Source of the DNA: Bathymodiolus brooksi
Taxonomy: Eukaryota > Mollusca > Bivalvia > Mytilida > Modiolidae
Direction of reading: 5' to 3'
NCBI GenBank assembly: GCA_963680875.1
Contig: OY804576.1
Span: 78,063,668 to 78,127,667, forward strand
DNA length: 64,000 nucleotides
In this document: piece after piece, positions 36,111-47,105 of the stretch
Numbering within the stretch: the stretch's first letter is position 1
How the letters are laid out: each line of letters opens with the position of its first letter
Program-made: the position numbers and the translations under genes
The notes under the pieces: model-generated
Databases searched by the model: none
Told to the model about the DNA's origin: nothing
Seen by the model: the letters and a program-made list of their open reading frames with translations, nothing else

Positions 36111-36429
36111 TCCGTCAGGAATACTCTACAGACCATGTATACCTTATATACAAAGAAAATGGATAAACTTGCAGCTCACTCAAATATCAAGTAATGATGA
36201 AGCTTGAAAATAGCACCCGGAAAAGTTAAATATATACACAGGCGGGTATAAAACACATCACTCGAATTTATAAAAATGCAATAGGTTACCACTTGATTCC
36301 AGCTTTTAAATCACAATTTTATCGAAGGTTTCTATACACGTATAAAAAAAAGAATATCTGTTTTAGATAACGAAAAAAAATCACGCTATGGTCATTACCC
36401 GGTATAACAACTAGGAATACTGTCTGACA

Positions 36430-36735
36430 GTTGCTTGGTCACCATCACACCACTGTCGATCTTCGAGGCATCGAAGGTGACGACACCGCTCCAGCATCTA
36501 TTAATCCGGCGGAAGCATTTGCAAACCGTTCAGAACGACATCATTAACAACAGGAGAAATACCATGAATCGGAACAAGTACAGTTGGGCTGCATCTGTGC
36601 TGAGATCGCCTGTACACTTTTCCGATGAATCGCGATTCTGTATTGCCGGTCAAACGGTAGCACTAGGTATGGGGTCGATCGTGTCGGGAAACAACTTGCA
36701 CGTTTTGGCATGCAGGAAGTTAACCGCCGTATAAC
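36430..36735 (+). pseudogene. Tc1/mariner transposase remnant
   Basis: The plus-strand frame contains VHFSDESRFCIAG, the hallmark segment around the second aspartate of the DD34E catalytic core of Tc1 transposases (usually V[L/I]FSDESRF). About 20-55 residues upstream lies a basic region (LIRRKHLQTVQNDIINNRR). The frame is only 99 codons, against about 340 for an intact transposase. The first Asp block, the final DD34E glutamate and the terminal inverted repeats are absent, so this is a dead internal fragment. Confidence 0.65.
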
Positions 36736-36739
36736 TATA

Positions 36740-37179
36740 CACCAGGTATTATTTTGTAAGGTAATTAAATGCCGAGGTATTTGGGATGAAATCTTAATTC
36801 CTCATGATGACCCTATGTTCAGAGTCAATCAACATTTATATGTCTCTCAGCACCTTAACAATAGCCCACACAGCTCGAGGATATAGGGGGACACCGTGTG
36901 ATAACTTGCCACATATCATATTTCAAAGCATCGCTTATTCGATTCGCCTTCGTTGTGTAAACTTCTATCAAACAAGACGGGGACATACTAGATACTGATG
37001 TTTGATTTTAGAGTTTATATTCTATCACGTGTGCTATGACTTCAAAATGATGAAATGTTTTGTTTAATGTTCATGAAATTTGTTCAGTATGGTCATAAGT
37101 TCATTAGCATAATTTGGTAATATGTTTTATGATTTTTTTTCCGAGACATATATTTAATTCAATGGACACATATTAGATA
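36740..37179. other. AT-rich sequence, nothing recognised
   Basis: No open frame or repeat that I can support. Confidence 0.4.
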
Positions 37180-37430
37180 TATTTATGTTTATAGTATTTA
37201 TTGAAATTTACATTTCTTAAATAATGCAATTTATTAAAACAAAGGTAAATCTCCTTCAGGTATAAGTAATCTTAAACAATTTTTATTATCCTGTTTAGGC
37301 TTTTTGGCCTAAATGCACCAAAAGACTTTTAATTTTAAATTAGTTTGTCTTTTCAAATTTTGAGCTATGAACGTACCTGATGAAGATTATTCCAGAAAAA
37401 CTAGATGTGCTCACTAAGTTAGGTAATATA
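37180..37430 (+). mobile_element. PLE-type repeat fragment P3 with hammerhead-like core
   Basis: Begins around TGTTTATAGTATTTATTG and CAGGTATAAGTAATCTTA, then TATCCTGTTTAGGC. ACGTAC is followed by CTGATGA (37377-37383), AGATTATTCC, AGAAA (GAAA at 37395-37398), ACTAGAT and GTGC. Both catalytic boxes are intact; stem I and stem III are weakened. Confidence 0.55.
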
Positions 37431-38937
37431 TATATATTTTATTATTATACCTTATTATATATTGAGAAATTAATATGTCTGCTGAAACTCTTTTTTCACT
37501 TTCGTTTCTCAGTTATAAGCATGGATTTAAATGTAGACGAAAGAAAATCGTAACTGCCATTATAATAAAAGATGGAATTATAGGCACACATTTTCAACGA
37601 CCCGACGTCATCCCACAATATTGGGTAAGGGGTTTTTCAATTGCACTAGGCACTGTATGGTTTATATCATTAAGGAAGAAAGTTCATTCGCATGAAGTTC
37701 CATTTGTTTTATTTAATTTGATTATTTAACTTCCCCATAAAAAGCATGCATCTGTTATGGAATGATTTGCAGCTTTAAACGTTTTTATAATTATCTTGAT
37801 GAAAGTTGATTATTTAATTAAAATGTTCCCATTTACCGTTTACTCGTTAATTTCATTGAAATGAAGTGATGACAGAATTGCTATTTTTACAATTTTTACT
37901 GCAGTAAAGTAATCGAATTTAAATTGTTAACGGACAATCAGTTACAACAGAAGATTAAAATAAGATTAAAATAAGACCCATCCTTGCTAATGATCTTTAA
38001 TATTTTAAAAAAGTGATAAAGCTTACGACATTTATTTCTATGAATTTTGAAGTTCATTTCAATGAATTTGGACAGAAATTAACACGTACACATTGATGAT
38101 CCAATAGTGACGATAGCGGGTCGGAAGTTAAAAGCTATAATATTTGGTCTTTTTAATTGCATCTAAATAAATTTCAATATTCTTGCGTTGAATTTTAATA
38201 ATTCAATATATGCTTAGATAGAAGATAATTTGGACAATCCTTACTATAAAAGCCAATTGTAAACACAAACAATTAGTGCCGGATTTAGGACAAATGAGGA
38301 CCTGTGCTAGTTAAGTTATGAGGCCCATTACTTGGGCCCTGAAGGAGGTAGACTCGGTAAGCCTACACAGGAAGTCAGGCATACAAACTCAGGAAATTTA
38401 GGAACGCCTTCAAATTTAAAATTGCACCACATAAGCAAAAATCCATCGTAAAAAAATATTTTGTCGGGAAGATGGACCCCTGGCCAACAGGCCCTGTGCT
38501 TAACCACACCTAAGCACAATGGTAAATTTGGCACTGCAAACAGCTGAAATACCGCTTAAGATGTGTTTATTCCTCATAATTTGTGTCTGGAATAGTTTTT
38601 GCACTTTTCATCTCTTTAAATTGCACATTTACACATTGAAATTACTTTACTCTAAATATGTCATTATGATTAGCTACATATATATTAAGCGTTATAATGT
38701 ACTGACTGACTAATCCACTCAAAGAACACACAAACACGAAGACTTTTGTTTGTATCACCAATATTCACATTAAATCAATAAATGCACTAATTGTTCGACC
38801 ATAGCAAATTACATTACCAAACACTTATTGTTTCCATTTAACATTTGAATATGATTTATATTTGTATGTCCAGTCTTGTAGACCATCATTGTATTATAAA
38901 GATCTGATAATTTCATTAATTTCATTAATCTTCGACC
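37431..38937. other. AT-rich sequence; GC-richer patch of unknown origin
   Basis: An 84-codon frame at 37475-37729 has no recognisable domain. 38275-38520 is GC-richer (GTGCCGGATTTAGGACAAAT near the left, CAGGCCCTGTGCTTAACC near the right) and may be an old DNA element, but the ends do not form a convincing inverted repeat. No gene called. Confidence 0.3.
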
Positions 38938-38978
38938 CTGTGTTTAACGCCATTTTCAACACTAATTCGGTTATATAG
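38938..38978 (-). mobile_element. SINE family A tail fragment
   Basis: GTGTTTAACGCCATTTTCAA and TTCGGTTATATAGTG only. Confidence 0.6.
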
Positions 38979-38984
38979 TGCGCA

Positions 38985-39120
38985 ATAATGATTGTATATC
39001 TACTTTATTTCATTCATATTACTAGGCCAATGCCTCTGCTGATGGACTATTAATTCCCGATGGTAGCATCTACCAATTAGTCAGTACTTCGGCACTGGGT
39101 TGTATAAGATATACGTCTAA
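38985..39120 (+). repeat. Possible dispersed repeat fragment
   Basis: GCCAATGCCTCTGCTGATGG, GATGGTAGCATC and TAGTCAGTACTTCGGCACTG resemble a sequence I remember as frequent in bivalve DNA. There is no second copy in this window. Confidence 0.3.
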
Positions 39121-39124
39121 ATGA

Positions 39125-39375
39125 AATTAACAGTACCTACAGTATGTTATCATTAAAACAAAGATTCGTCTCGCTCAGGAATAGGTAATCTTAGCCAATT
39201 TTGGCTATCTTGTTTACGTTCTTTGGTTTTTGTTTGTTTGTTTGTTTGTTTGTTTGTTTTGTGTTTGTTTTTTTTTGCTGCCGTAGACTTTTAAATCTGT
39301 TTAATCTTTTGACTGTGAAGCGTGACTGATGAAGGTTATCCCAGAAACGTGTCGTGTGCATAAAAGTCGAAATGT
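39125..39375 (+). mobile_element. PLE-type repeat fragment P4 with hammerhead-like core
   Basis: Has GGAATAGGTAATCTTAGCC, TTTTGGCTATCTTGTTTACG, a (GTTT)n expansion, AATCTTTTGACTGTGAAGCG, CTGATGA (39326-39332), AGGTTATCCC, AGAAA (GAAA at 39344-39347), CGTGTC and GTGTGC. It has the best-kept core boxes of the five copies. The (GTTT)n tract sits where other copies have a single GGTTTTTGTT-like stretch, so the microsatellite grew from within the element. Confidence 0.55.
39226..39272 (+). repeat. (GTTT)n microsatellite inside the PLE-type fragment
   Basis: About ten GTTT units with a T-rich end. Confidence 0.85.
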
Positions 39376-39377
39376 TC

Positions 39378-39425
39378 CTCAGTTTAATTGGTGGAGGAAA
39401 CCAAAGTACCTAGAGCAATCTCATA
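39378..39425 (-). mobile_element. SINE family A fragment
   Basis: CAGTTTAATTGGTGGAGGAA, ACCAAAGTACC and TAGAGCAATC match the middle of family A on the minus strand. It directly follows the PLE-type fragment. Confidence 0.5.
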
Positions 39426-39429
39426 GCAT

Positions 39430-39977
39430 TGATGTTAGATAAGCGTAATATTTACGGGTTGGTTTATCTTAGACAAACTTACGGTAGACTAAATAAACAA
39501 ATACATTTTTTCATCGATCTAATGTTAAATAAAGGAGCGACGATAATGAGAAGTTTATACATGATCATTTCAATCAACCAAATCTATCGAATCAATGACA
39601 GTTCACATTTAATAATAAAAATAATATTATGACACCAATCACCTTAATCTAACATTGTGACATTGCCGCCTAAAATGAGATGGCAGTTATATCGTGGAAA
39701 TAGATACTAGAATCTCATACAGATGCAATACATAAATAAAAGGTGCAAATTTATTAGACAGTCCACGTTGAAATTCTGTGAATATGTACAAATAATAAAC
39801 TGATATTTAGTCACTATCATAATACACCTTCAAATGTAAATGGTGGGTTTTTGTTTTAAATGTTTTCCGTAAGTGTGTGCAGAAACTACTTAGTATTATT
39901 TCCTACACAACACTTCTGTAAAGTGTCATTATCGAACAAGGGTTTAGATATAAATATTGCTCAAGGCACAATAATGT
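39430..39977. other. AT-rich sequence, nothing recognised
   Basis: No supported gene or repeat. Confidence 0.4.
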
Positions 39978-40990
39978 GGCGGTTTTACCCCCATCTTTGA
40001 CGGTTTTTTAGTTTCTAGTAAATATCTAGAACTTTGTCTTGAAAATGTTTTTTATATGATTCATATAATATCTGGTTATTATGTGTAGTTATTTTTGTGT
40101 AGTTTACTGCAATTTTAATTATGTGTAGTTTTATAGTTTAGTGCATTTTTAATTATGTCATTTAATTGGTTACTGAGTTGTACCTAAAGTAGTGGGTTGT
40201 TTGATTATGGGTATATGTGTAATTGATTTATGGAAACTAATGCTTTTCTAGAGGTTTTCTCCTCATAGGTTTTTATCTCTAGTTTTTAATGCAGGGTTTC
40301 CTCAGCTTTGATATATGATATATGATATAGATTTTTATATTGTATTAATATGTTTTTTAGTTTCTAGTAAATATCTAGAACTTTGTCTTGGCGGTTTTAC
40401 CCCCATCTTTGACGGTTTTTTAGTTTCTAGTAAATATCTAGAACTTTGTCTTGAAAATGTTTTTTATATGATTCATATAATATCTGGTTATTATGTGTAG
40501 TTATTTTTGTGTAGTTTACTGCAATTTTAATTATGTGTAGTTTTATAGTTTAGTGCATTTTTAATTATGTCATTTAATTGGTTACTGAGTTGTACCTAAA
40601 GTAGTGGGTTGTTTGATTATGGGTATATGTGTAATTGATTTATGGAAACTAATGCTTTTCTAGAGTTTTTCTCCTCATAGGTTTTTATCTCTAGTTTTTA
40701 ATGCAGGGTTTCCTCAGCTTTGATATATGATATATGATATAGATTTTTATATTGTATTAATATGTTTTTTAGTTTCTAGTAAATATCTAGAACTTTGTCT
40801 TGGCGGTTTTACCCCCATCTTTGACGGTTTTTTAGTTTCTAGTAAATATCTAGAACTTTGTCTTGAAAATGTTTTTTATATGATTCATATAATATCTGGT
40901 TATTATGTGTAGTTATTTTTGTGTAGTTTACTGCAATTTTAATTATGTGTAGTTTTGTAGTTTAGTGCATTTTTAATTATGTCATTTAAT
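39978..40990 (+). repeat. 412-bp tandem repeat, about 2.5 copies
   Basis: GGCGGTTTTACCCCCATC starts at 39978, 40390 and 40802, an exact 412-bp period. The copies are nearly identical (one G/T change near 40255/40667 and one A/G change in the third). The third copy stops at 40990 after GTCATTTAAT. Inside each full unit TAGTTTCTAGTAAATATCTA is present twice, near its start and at its end. That short direct repeat probably seeded the duplication. Two identical 61-codon frames (40315, 40727) only reflect the duplication. Confidence 0.95.
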
Positions 40991-41559
40991 AATAAATGAC
41001 CATTTTCAATTTCAACAATTGTTTTCTTATTGAGTTATACCGTCAAACAAAGCACAACACTATGGGATGGGGCCATAAAAATATTAGTGGTATCAATGTG
41101 CATTCTAAATGGACGCCATATTCAAAACCGCAACCAACGCCGTTATCTTCATATATTCACACCAAAATACTCTGCATGATTGCTCTCAAAACAAAATTTC
41201 CTAACTTTTTGAGTTCTTTTGATTCTTCAAACACAATAGTATGTAAATGCGGCCGATGTTGACATCATTTCTGAATTGAGAAAACAGATAATTCATTCCA
41301 GTTGATACTACGAAATTACATAGACTCCTTTGTACTGTATATGCTCATCTAAAATGTCTAGTTAAAATTGTAAATCGGAGAATATTTTTTACGATTATGC
41401 ATCTTGTTTCTTATCTATTTTGTCTTTTTACACAAATATGTTTAAGCTATTACATAGACCCCTGCTAACAAATGTAATTGACCATCAGGGAGGACGTCGT
41501 TGCTAAAGTATTAATAAGATTTTTACTTTGACAGGAGACAAAACCTCTTATTGCACTTC
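40991..41559. other. AT-rich sequence, nothing recognised
   Basis: An 88-codon frame at 40996-41262 has no domain features. No repeat seen. Confidence 0.4.
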
Positions 41560-41642
41560 TGCGTAAGACATATTACTTTGAACGTCTCATAAAATATCTA
41601 GGAATCAACGATACAGTTGGTAATTCTACATATACACTTACT
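41560..41642 (+). pseudogene. Possible reverse-transcriptase fragment (upstream region)
   Basis: Reads LRKTYYFERLIKYLGIND then TVGNSTYTLTTLS in one frame, matching 31790-31930 in its second half. The same family assignment and caveats apply. Confidence 0.4.
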
Positions 41643-41667
41643 ACTCTCTCTCTCTCTCTCTCTCTCA
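41643..41667 (+). repeat. (CT)n microsatellite
   Basis: Twelve CT units, grown from the CTCTCT within the reverse-transcriptase fragment. Confidence 0.9.
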
Positions 41668-41759
41668 TAATGTAAGGCTGGGTAATTACATGGCAGTTCT
41701 TATAACATTTTCTTTTATAACTGACAACATGTACGTAAATCTGTCTTTTTATACTAAAC

Positions 41760-42000
41760 GATGAAGTACTACGACCTGTAAATTGAAGGATTATCTAGGT
41801 GGTTAATCTCTCTTTCCCCAATTGGAATATCATATCTTCTGGCAGTTACAGAACAAGTTACCTGAAGAACGATGTGATACTTTTTTATTGTATGGAAACC
41901 AGGATTCGAGCTGGGTTTTTCTGTGGATAAACCATAATTGTAAACTTCTTCCAGTCCAACCACCAGAACTCGAATCCTGAACAATCATAAAACAGGCGTC
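41760..42000 (-). repeat. Possible tRNA-like SINE fragment
   Basis: On the minus strand, TGGTGGTTGGACTGG is followed ~45 bp later by AGCTCGAATCCTGG, an A-box / B-box-like pair. A 71-codon minus-strand frame overlaps it and has no recognisable domain. No second copy here. Confidence 0.3.
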
Positions 42001-42409
42001 ATCTTATTATTGGGTTTGCTTTAGGGTAAAGCGATTAGATCTGCATGCATATCCAGATTTTGAGGTTTTTTTTATGTAGCATTATATCATTTGAATTGTT
42101 GAATTGATTTTCTCTGGCTGATAATATAATCAATTTGGCTTTTAAATTAAAACACAATTTTTAAAACGGTTCACCTTTCCGTTATGACAGAGTTGCTTAA
42201 ATCTCAATACAAAGTTGTAAAAAATATCATCCTCTTTCAAATATTGTAAATTTTGGTCTCGATGAAATAGCACATCATATGAACTCGTTAATTAATCATT
42301 TATGAAATGGACATAAATAAAAAGCATTATTCAATCAGCAATTGTATGTATATTGTACCTCACGTTTCAAGGAAAATATTTAATGAAAAATACTGGTCCC
42401 ATAGTCTAT

Positions 42410-42413
<4 letters not shown>
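42001..42413. other. AT-rich sequence, nothing recognised
   Basis: No supported feature before the (GA)n tract. Confidence 0.4.

Positions 42414-42455
<42 letters not shown>
42414..42455 (+). repeat. (AG)21 microsatellite
   Basis: An uninterrupted AG dinucleotide run. Confidence 0.95.
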
Positions 42456-42457
<2 letters not shown>

Positions 42458-42690
42458 ATTTGAATCGTATTTCATACCTGGTATTATAATCCACTCAATT
42501 TGGTCTCTTTCTCAAATGTTCTTGTTTTTTTCATTCACGCCACCATTATTATTTTGTAATTGGGGTTACATGGTTTTCGAATATACCGATTCTTTTTATC
42601 TATTTCCTAAACTGCCTTATAATGATGATGGTCATAAAAGACACGTGGAGCTGTAAGTTTGTTTTTCTAGAAAGTAATGATAAAAACACG

Positions 42691-43170
42691 GGAATCAACT
42701 AGGCAAACAGTCATCCCACGGGAATCAACTAGGCAAACAGTCATCCCATGGGAATCAACTAGGCAAACAGTCATCCCATGGGAATCAACTAGGCAAACAG
42801 TCATCCCATGGGAATCAACTAGGCAAACAGTCATCCCATGGGAATCAACTAGGCAAACAGTCATCCCATGGGAATCAACTAGGCAAACAGTCATCCCATG
42901 GGAATCAACTAGGCAAACAGTCATCCCATGGGAATCAACTAGACAAACAGTCATCCCATGGGAATCAACTAGGCAAACAGTCATCCCATGGGAATCAACT
43001 AGACAAACAGTCATCCCATGGGAATCAACTAGGCAAACAGTCATCCCATGGGAATCAACTAGGCAAACAGTCATCCCATGGGAATCAACTAGACAAACAG
43101 TCATCCCATGGGAATCAACTAGGCAAACAGTCATCCCATGGGAATCAACTAGACAAACAGTCATCCCATT
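42691..43170. repeat. 30-bp minisatellite, 16 copies
   Basis: Sixteen perfect-length 30-bp units made of GGAATCAACT, AGGCAAACAG and TCATCCCATG. The first unit ends CACG and the last CATT. An AGGC/AGAC variant occurs in units 9, 11, 14 and 16. Unit junctions make the palindrome CCCATGGG. As 30 is a multiple of three and the unit has no stops, both strands stay open (TRQTVIPWES on plus, MTVCLVDSHG on minus). There is no signal peptide and no non-repeat coding on either side, so I treat it as non-coding. Confidence 0.97.
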
Positions 43171-44130
43171 AATTACGTTCTGTTATCTTGTACGACTATC
43201 TTTATTTAATTAACAGATAAATTTATGATATCACTTTGTCTAATTTATCATCTAAAAGTCAAGGAGTAACCAACGCCTACGAGTGATTATCTTGTAAATA
43301 CGTACAGTTCTGGATATTTGTTTATGTTCACCTTCAATGATACAGTTGTTTGTAGGAGGGCTGCTAATGTTTTATTGACGTTATTTATGTTGTTTGCGCA
43401 TAGTGGTGTCCAACACACATTGTGTTGTGTTTTTGTTTTGTTTTTCTTCGTGTTGTGTATCCTATGTTTCCAGTTTCTATGGATTGTCCATTTTTAATTG
43501 CCCCTTCAGTATTCTCTAAAGTTTATTTCGAAACGATATGATTTTTACAAGATGGTGAAAAAGTCAAGGTTCATCTCAAACTGAGGGAACGAATGGGACA
43601 TTCGGAAAGTCTGCGATTTAGCAACTGTAGTTTACTCTTCGCAGCAGGTTTACTCCGCAAAAATATAGACAATCTGCTGGTACAACAAGTAGATCCAACA
43701 TATTGATGACCTATTTATTCTGGTATCCAACGAACACCATTATGTTTGTCACTTATTGATATTTAATCTGCTAAGAGTATCAGTTATGATTTGCTTTGTC
43801 CTAAGAGTAAAGGTCGTTACCTGCCGTCTTAGATAGCAGTCAATTAACAACATGCATTCATTGACACTACTATTGTACTGTCCATGTTTATGGTGTCGCT
43901 CATTTTTGTGATAGTATGTGGTCTGTTTGATTAAAACGAGTCTATGCAGGTTTTTTTTTACCATTTGTTTATAAATGTATTGCAACTGAATATCCAATTA
44001 TCAAGTGGGGCGGGTTGTGATTTCTTTACCCGGTTTAGCCCCGCCTGTTTCAAGCCAGGACATGGATTTCTAACGTCATGTGTGGTCTTCCTTTTGTTAG
44101 TGTTAAATGAGTTGAGGTAAGAGATGATTG
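43171..44130. other. AT-rich sequence with short repeat fragment E
   Basis: 43440-43560 (TGGATTGTCCATTTTTAATT, GCCCC, TCAGTATTCTCTAAAG) is related to 26035-26105 (reversed) and to 51420-51470. At 44005-44040 GGGGC and GGGT could pair with ACCC and GCCCC as a small hairpin. No gene called. Confidence 0.35.
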
Positions 44131-44185
44131 TTCGCTTTGTTGATCTTGGTGGATTATTGATCGTTGATCTTGGTGGATTATTGAT
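44131..44185 (+). repeat. Short direct duplication, ~22 bp x2
   Basis: GTTGATCTTGGTGGATTATT plus GATC appears twice in a row. Confidence 0.85.
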
Positions 44186-44417
44186 CATCACAATTTTTAA
44201 CAAACTTCCTTTTTATAACCTAATGCAAAACTAAGCAAAAATGATATGGAGATTACACTACACGAACATCAATAAGTAGATTTGCGTGAGCATAGTCTCA
44301 AGGTGCGATACATCATCGTGATTTACGCGACTTCGCATCGCCATAAGAGGAACGTAATAAAGAGAAAATAATAATAAAATTAAAAAAATACCACACCGTG
44401 AGAACAGTTCCAAATGC
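44186..44417. other. AT-rich sequence, nothing recognised
   Basis: No supported feature. Confidence 0.35.
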
Positions 44418-44725
44418 CTGAAAAACGATATACCTGGCACACATATACATGACCCCTGACTCTTCTGGCTTGGCAATCTGAAAAACATATACCTGGCACA
44501 CATATACATGACCCCTCACTCTTCTGGCTTGGCAATCTGAAAAACATATACCTGGTACACATATACATGACCCCTCACTCTTCTGGCTTGGCAATCTGAA
44601 AAACATATACCTGGCACACATATACATGACCCCTCACTCTTCTGGCTTGGTATAGGAACGTCGATATAAAGTGGCGGGAGCTAAGCTAGGTTTGTTGGCC
44701 CAAAGCTTCTTTTTTAATGAAATGA
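44418..44725 (-). mobile_element. Retroelement 3'-end fragment (T2) carrying a 59-bp tandem repeat x4
   Basis: The right part (44640-44725) on the minus strand holds AGCTCCCGCCACTTTATATC, then CCTATACCAAGCCAGAAGAG, the T-family coding end. The next block (GGTCATGTATATGTGTGCC, then GCCAAGCCAGAAGAGTGAGG) is repeated four times; CTGAAAAAC (plus) starts at 44418, 44478, 44537 and 44596. A period of 59-60 bp is not a multiple of three, which produces three overlapping repeat-derived minus frames (44258-44627). None is a gene. Confidence 0.7.
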
Positions 44726-45257
44726 AGTTTCTTCGAAAGGAAACAGTTTGGTTGGTAGGAACATACAGCTTCTTGTTAATGAATTGATATATTTATTGTT
44801 ATTTAACACCAAGTACAAAGCATTTCAGATACCTTCATGCATTAATAATGCCGAGATGGTCCTATATCCGGACAACTTTATTTCCACAATAAAAGATGAC
44901 ATAATGCATGGTGCATACACTTTTTGCCTGTCGACTTCCATATCAGTGATTGATGGTTACATAATTGAATTAGAGATGTCTCACAGTTATTTTGCTTCTT
45001 TATGAATAAATTGCATTGAATTGAAACTTTGTGAAATATACGTTGTCCTCTTGGGGTTAAACGGAATTGTAGGGATGTCACAATACATCAGAAAAAGTTT
45101 GCAAGACAAACTGAATATACACATTTCAATAACTTAAATCTTTGTTAATGGCGAATTTAAAAATGATTGATCATAATCCATTTGTTTCATTATCTTAAAT
45201 ATTTTTTATGAGTCAGTTTAATTTCCCTATTTTATTTGATATAGTGAAATAGTTCAC
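44726..45257. other. AT-rich sequence, nothing recognised
   Basis: An 85-codon frame at 44748-45005 lacks domain features. No gene called. Confidence 0.4.
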
Positions 45258-45599
45258 TTCGAGAATGGTACGCACCAATCATTCTTTATATTGATATGAT
45301 AGGGGAATGTCTTATAAGACTACAGCTAATTCATCAAGGCGGAAATTGTACTAACCTGTTACTCTATTATGGAGAGAAATGGTGTGTACCAATTATTCTT
45401 TATATTGATATGATAGGGGAATGTCTTCTAAGACTACAGCTAATTTATCAAGGCAGAAACTGTACTAACCTGTTACTCTATTATGGAGAGAAATGGTGTG
45501 TACCAATTATTCTTTATATTGATATGATAGGGGAATGTCTTGTAAGACTACAGCTAATTTATCAAAACAGAAACTGTACTAACCTGTTACTCTAATATA
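45258..45599 (+). repeat. 114-bp tandem repeat x3
   Basis: AGGGGAATGTCTT begins at 45301, 45415 and 45529, an exact 114-bp period, with ATTCTTTATATTGATATG and CAGCTAATTTATCAA in each unit. The period is a multiple of three, so one plus frame stays open as a 38-residue repeat (for example ILYIDMIGECLLRLQLIYQG). No upstream coding context was seen. Confidence 0.93.
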
Positions 45600-46929
45600 G
45601 AGAAAAAATGGGATATAAAGCCAACTCATCAACTTTTATCTCATTTAAATGAATAACTGTCCCTTCGATATAGTTAGCCGTTTTACCTCAAAATCAAATT
45701 ACATTCAAATATAATCTTTATGGTAACAGTATTTATCAATTTGACATTTCATTACGCAATGATTGGTAATAGACATTGGTAAATATGAAAATTATTATCT
45801 TTCGTGAAATTGACTTATATAAATCTGTTTACGGTGGAATGGAATATTGACGTCGGCGGCGGCGATAAAGGATATAACCCAGGACACATGAAGTAACAGG
45901 GTATTATCTAATCAAAGTGATGGAGACACTTTCAAGTGAGGAAAATTTATAACTTTCATAATGTCAGCAAAAGCCGATTGATCTTCATACGGTATTAACT
46001 TCGAAAGACAGAAATAATATAAAAGTATAATTCTTCCGTTAAGATTTTCTTTGACTGAGAAACAACTTGAAACAATGTTTTTTGCTTGATTAACTATGCC
46101 TATTACTGGAATTGAACAGAAACACAAATCAAACAATGAATGACAGGATTTCTCTATCTTAAACAAAAATGTACTGATTTACTGTGAAAAGTAGCAGATA
46201 AATAAGAAGTCTTTGTTTGATGATAACACAGTTCTGTTATATTGTGATATTTATTCAAACAAAAGGTTATATGAAATATCATTGACAGTTATTTAATGTA
46301 TTGGACTAGGTACTGGTGGTGGTTCTCACGGCCCAATCCACGGAAATACCCAGCATGTCCTCAGTGGATATGGGATGCCCCCTAAATGCGGGATTGTCAT
46401 GTTATAATACGGAAAGCATTACTGTAGGTCATAGTTTGTGCGGTGTTTGGAAAGCGTCACTCTGCTTGCACATTAACGCCGACATTTGTAGATTTCCAGG
46501 AGAATTAGCTGTTACAAAAGGCTTGAGTTTTCGTACCTACCCATCTCTCCGGCCGCCATTGCAAGTTATATTAATCAAGCTACGGTTTTCTTTATTAGAT
46601 CTGTAATAAATAGTTGAGACAGCACTCAACAAATATGATAGCATTATTCCCATCAATTTATTATATATGTCGAGATACGCTTATTGTGAAATTATTAAGC
46701 GGTAGAAATTCCCAAAGCAGCCCATATCTTTATGGTATCATTTGTTACTAAGCCAATGTCTTGTAATGATAGGAAATTAAACTGATCTGTCTGTTTTTTT
46801 GACACACCATTGATTTCAATATATGATTGGTGCAATGTTAGAGGACACTTTTTCCTCAACTGTTTGCGAACAAAGTCCTGGTGCACCTATCATATTTCTA
46901 CATCACCATGTAAACAAGTACTAAAAACG
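45600..46929. other. AT-rich sequence, no supported gene
   Basis: Open frames at 45912-46166 (minus), 46316-46606 (plus, 96 codons with five Cys) and 46695-46886 (minus) show no recognised domain, clear signal peptide or splice context. The 46316 frame is the only one I would look at again. GC-richer patches at 45850 (GGCGGCGGCGATAA) and 46320-46400. Confidence 0.35.
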
Positions 46930-47105
46930 TAGATATCAAATTTAAAGTTTTGGGAGCAACAAAACCAAAAGGCCTAAACAGGATAGCCAATATCGGTCAA
47001 GGTCGCCTATGCCTGAGGGAGGAGAACCTTATTTATTTTTTTTATTAATAATTACATTTTTTAGGAACAATAAATTTCAGTAATAAATATATCTAATAAA
47101 CCATG
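46930..47105 (-). mobile_element. PLE-type repeat fragment P5, minus strand, core missing
   Basis: GGGAGCAACAAAACCAAAAG, GCCTAAACAGGATAGCCAAT, GGTCGCCTATGCCTGAGG and TTCAGTAATAAATATATC correspond in reverse to the upstream part of P3/P4/P7. The hammerhead-like segment is not present. Confidence 0.5.

Noticed and set aside
38275..38520. A DNA transposon with GTGCCGGATTTAG-type ends
   Set aside because: The right end does not match the left as an inverted repeat and no target-site duplication is visible.
42691..43170. CRISPR-like regular 30-bp repeats
   Set aside because: Units are contiguous with no spacers, and the context is animal nuclear DNA.
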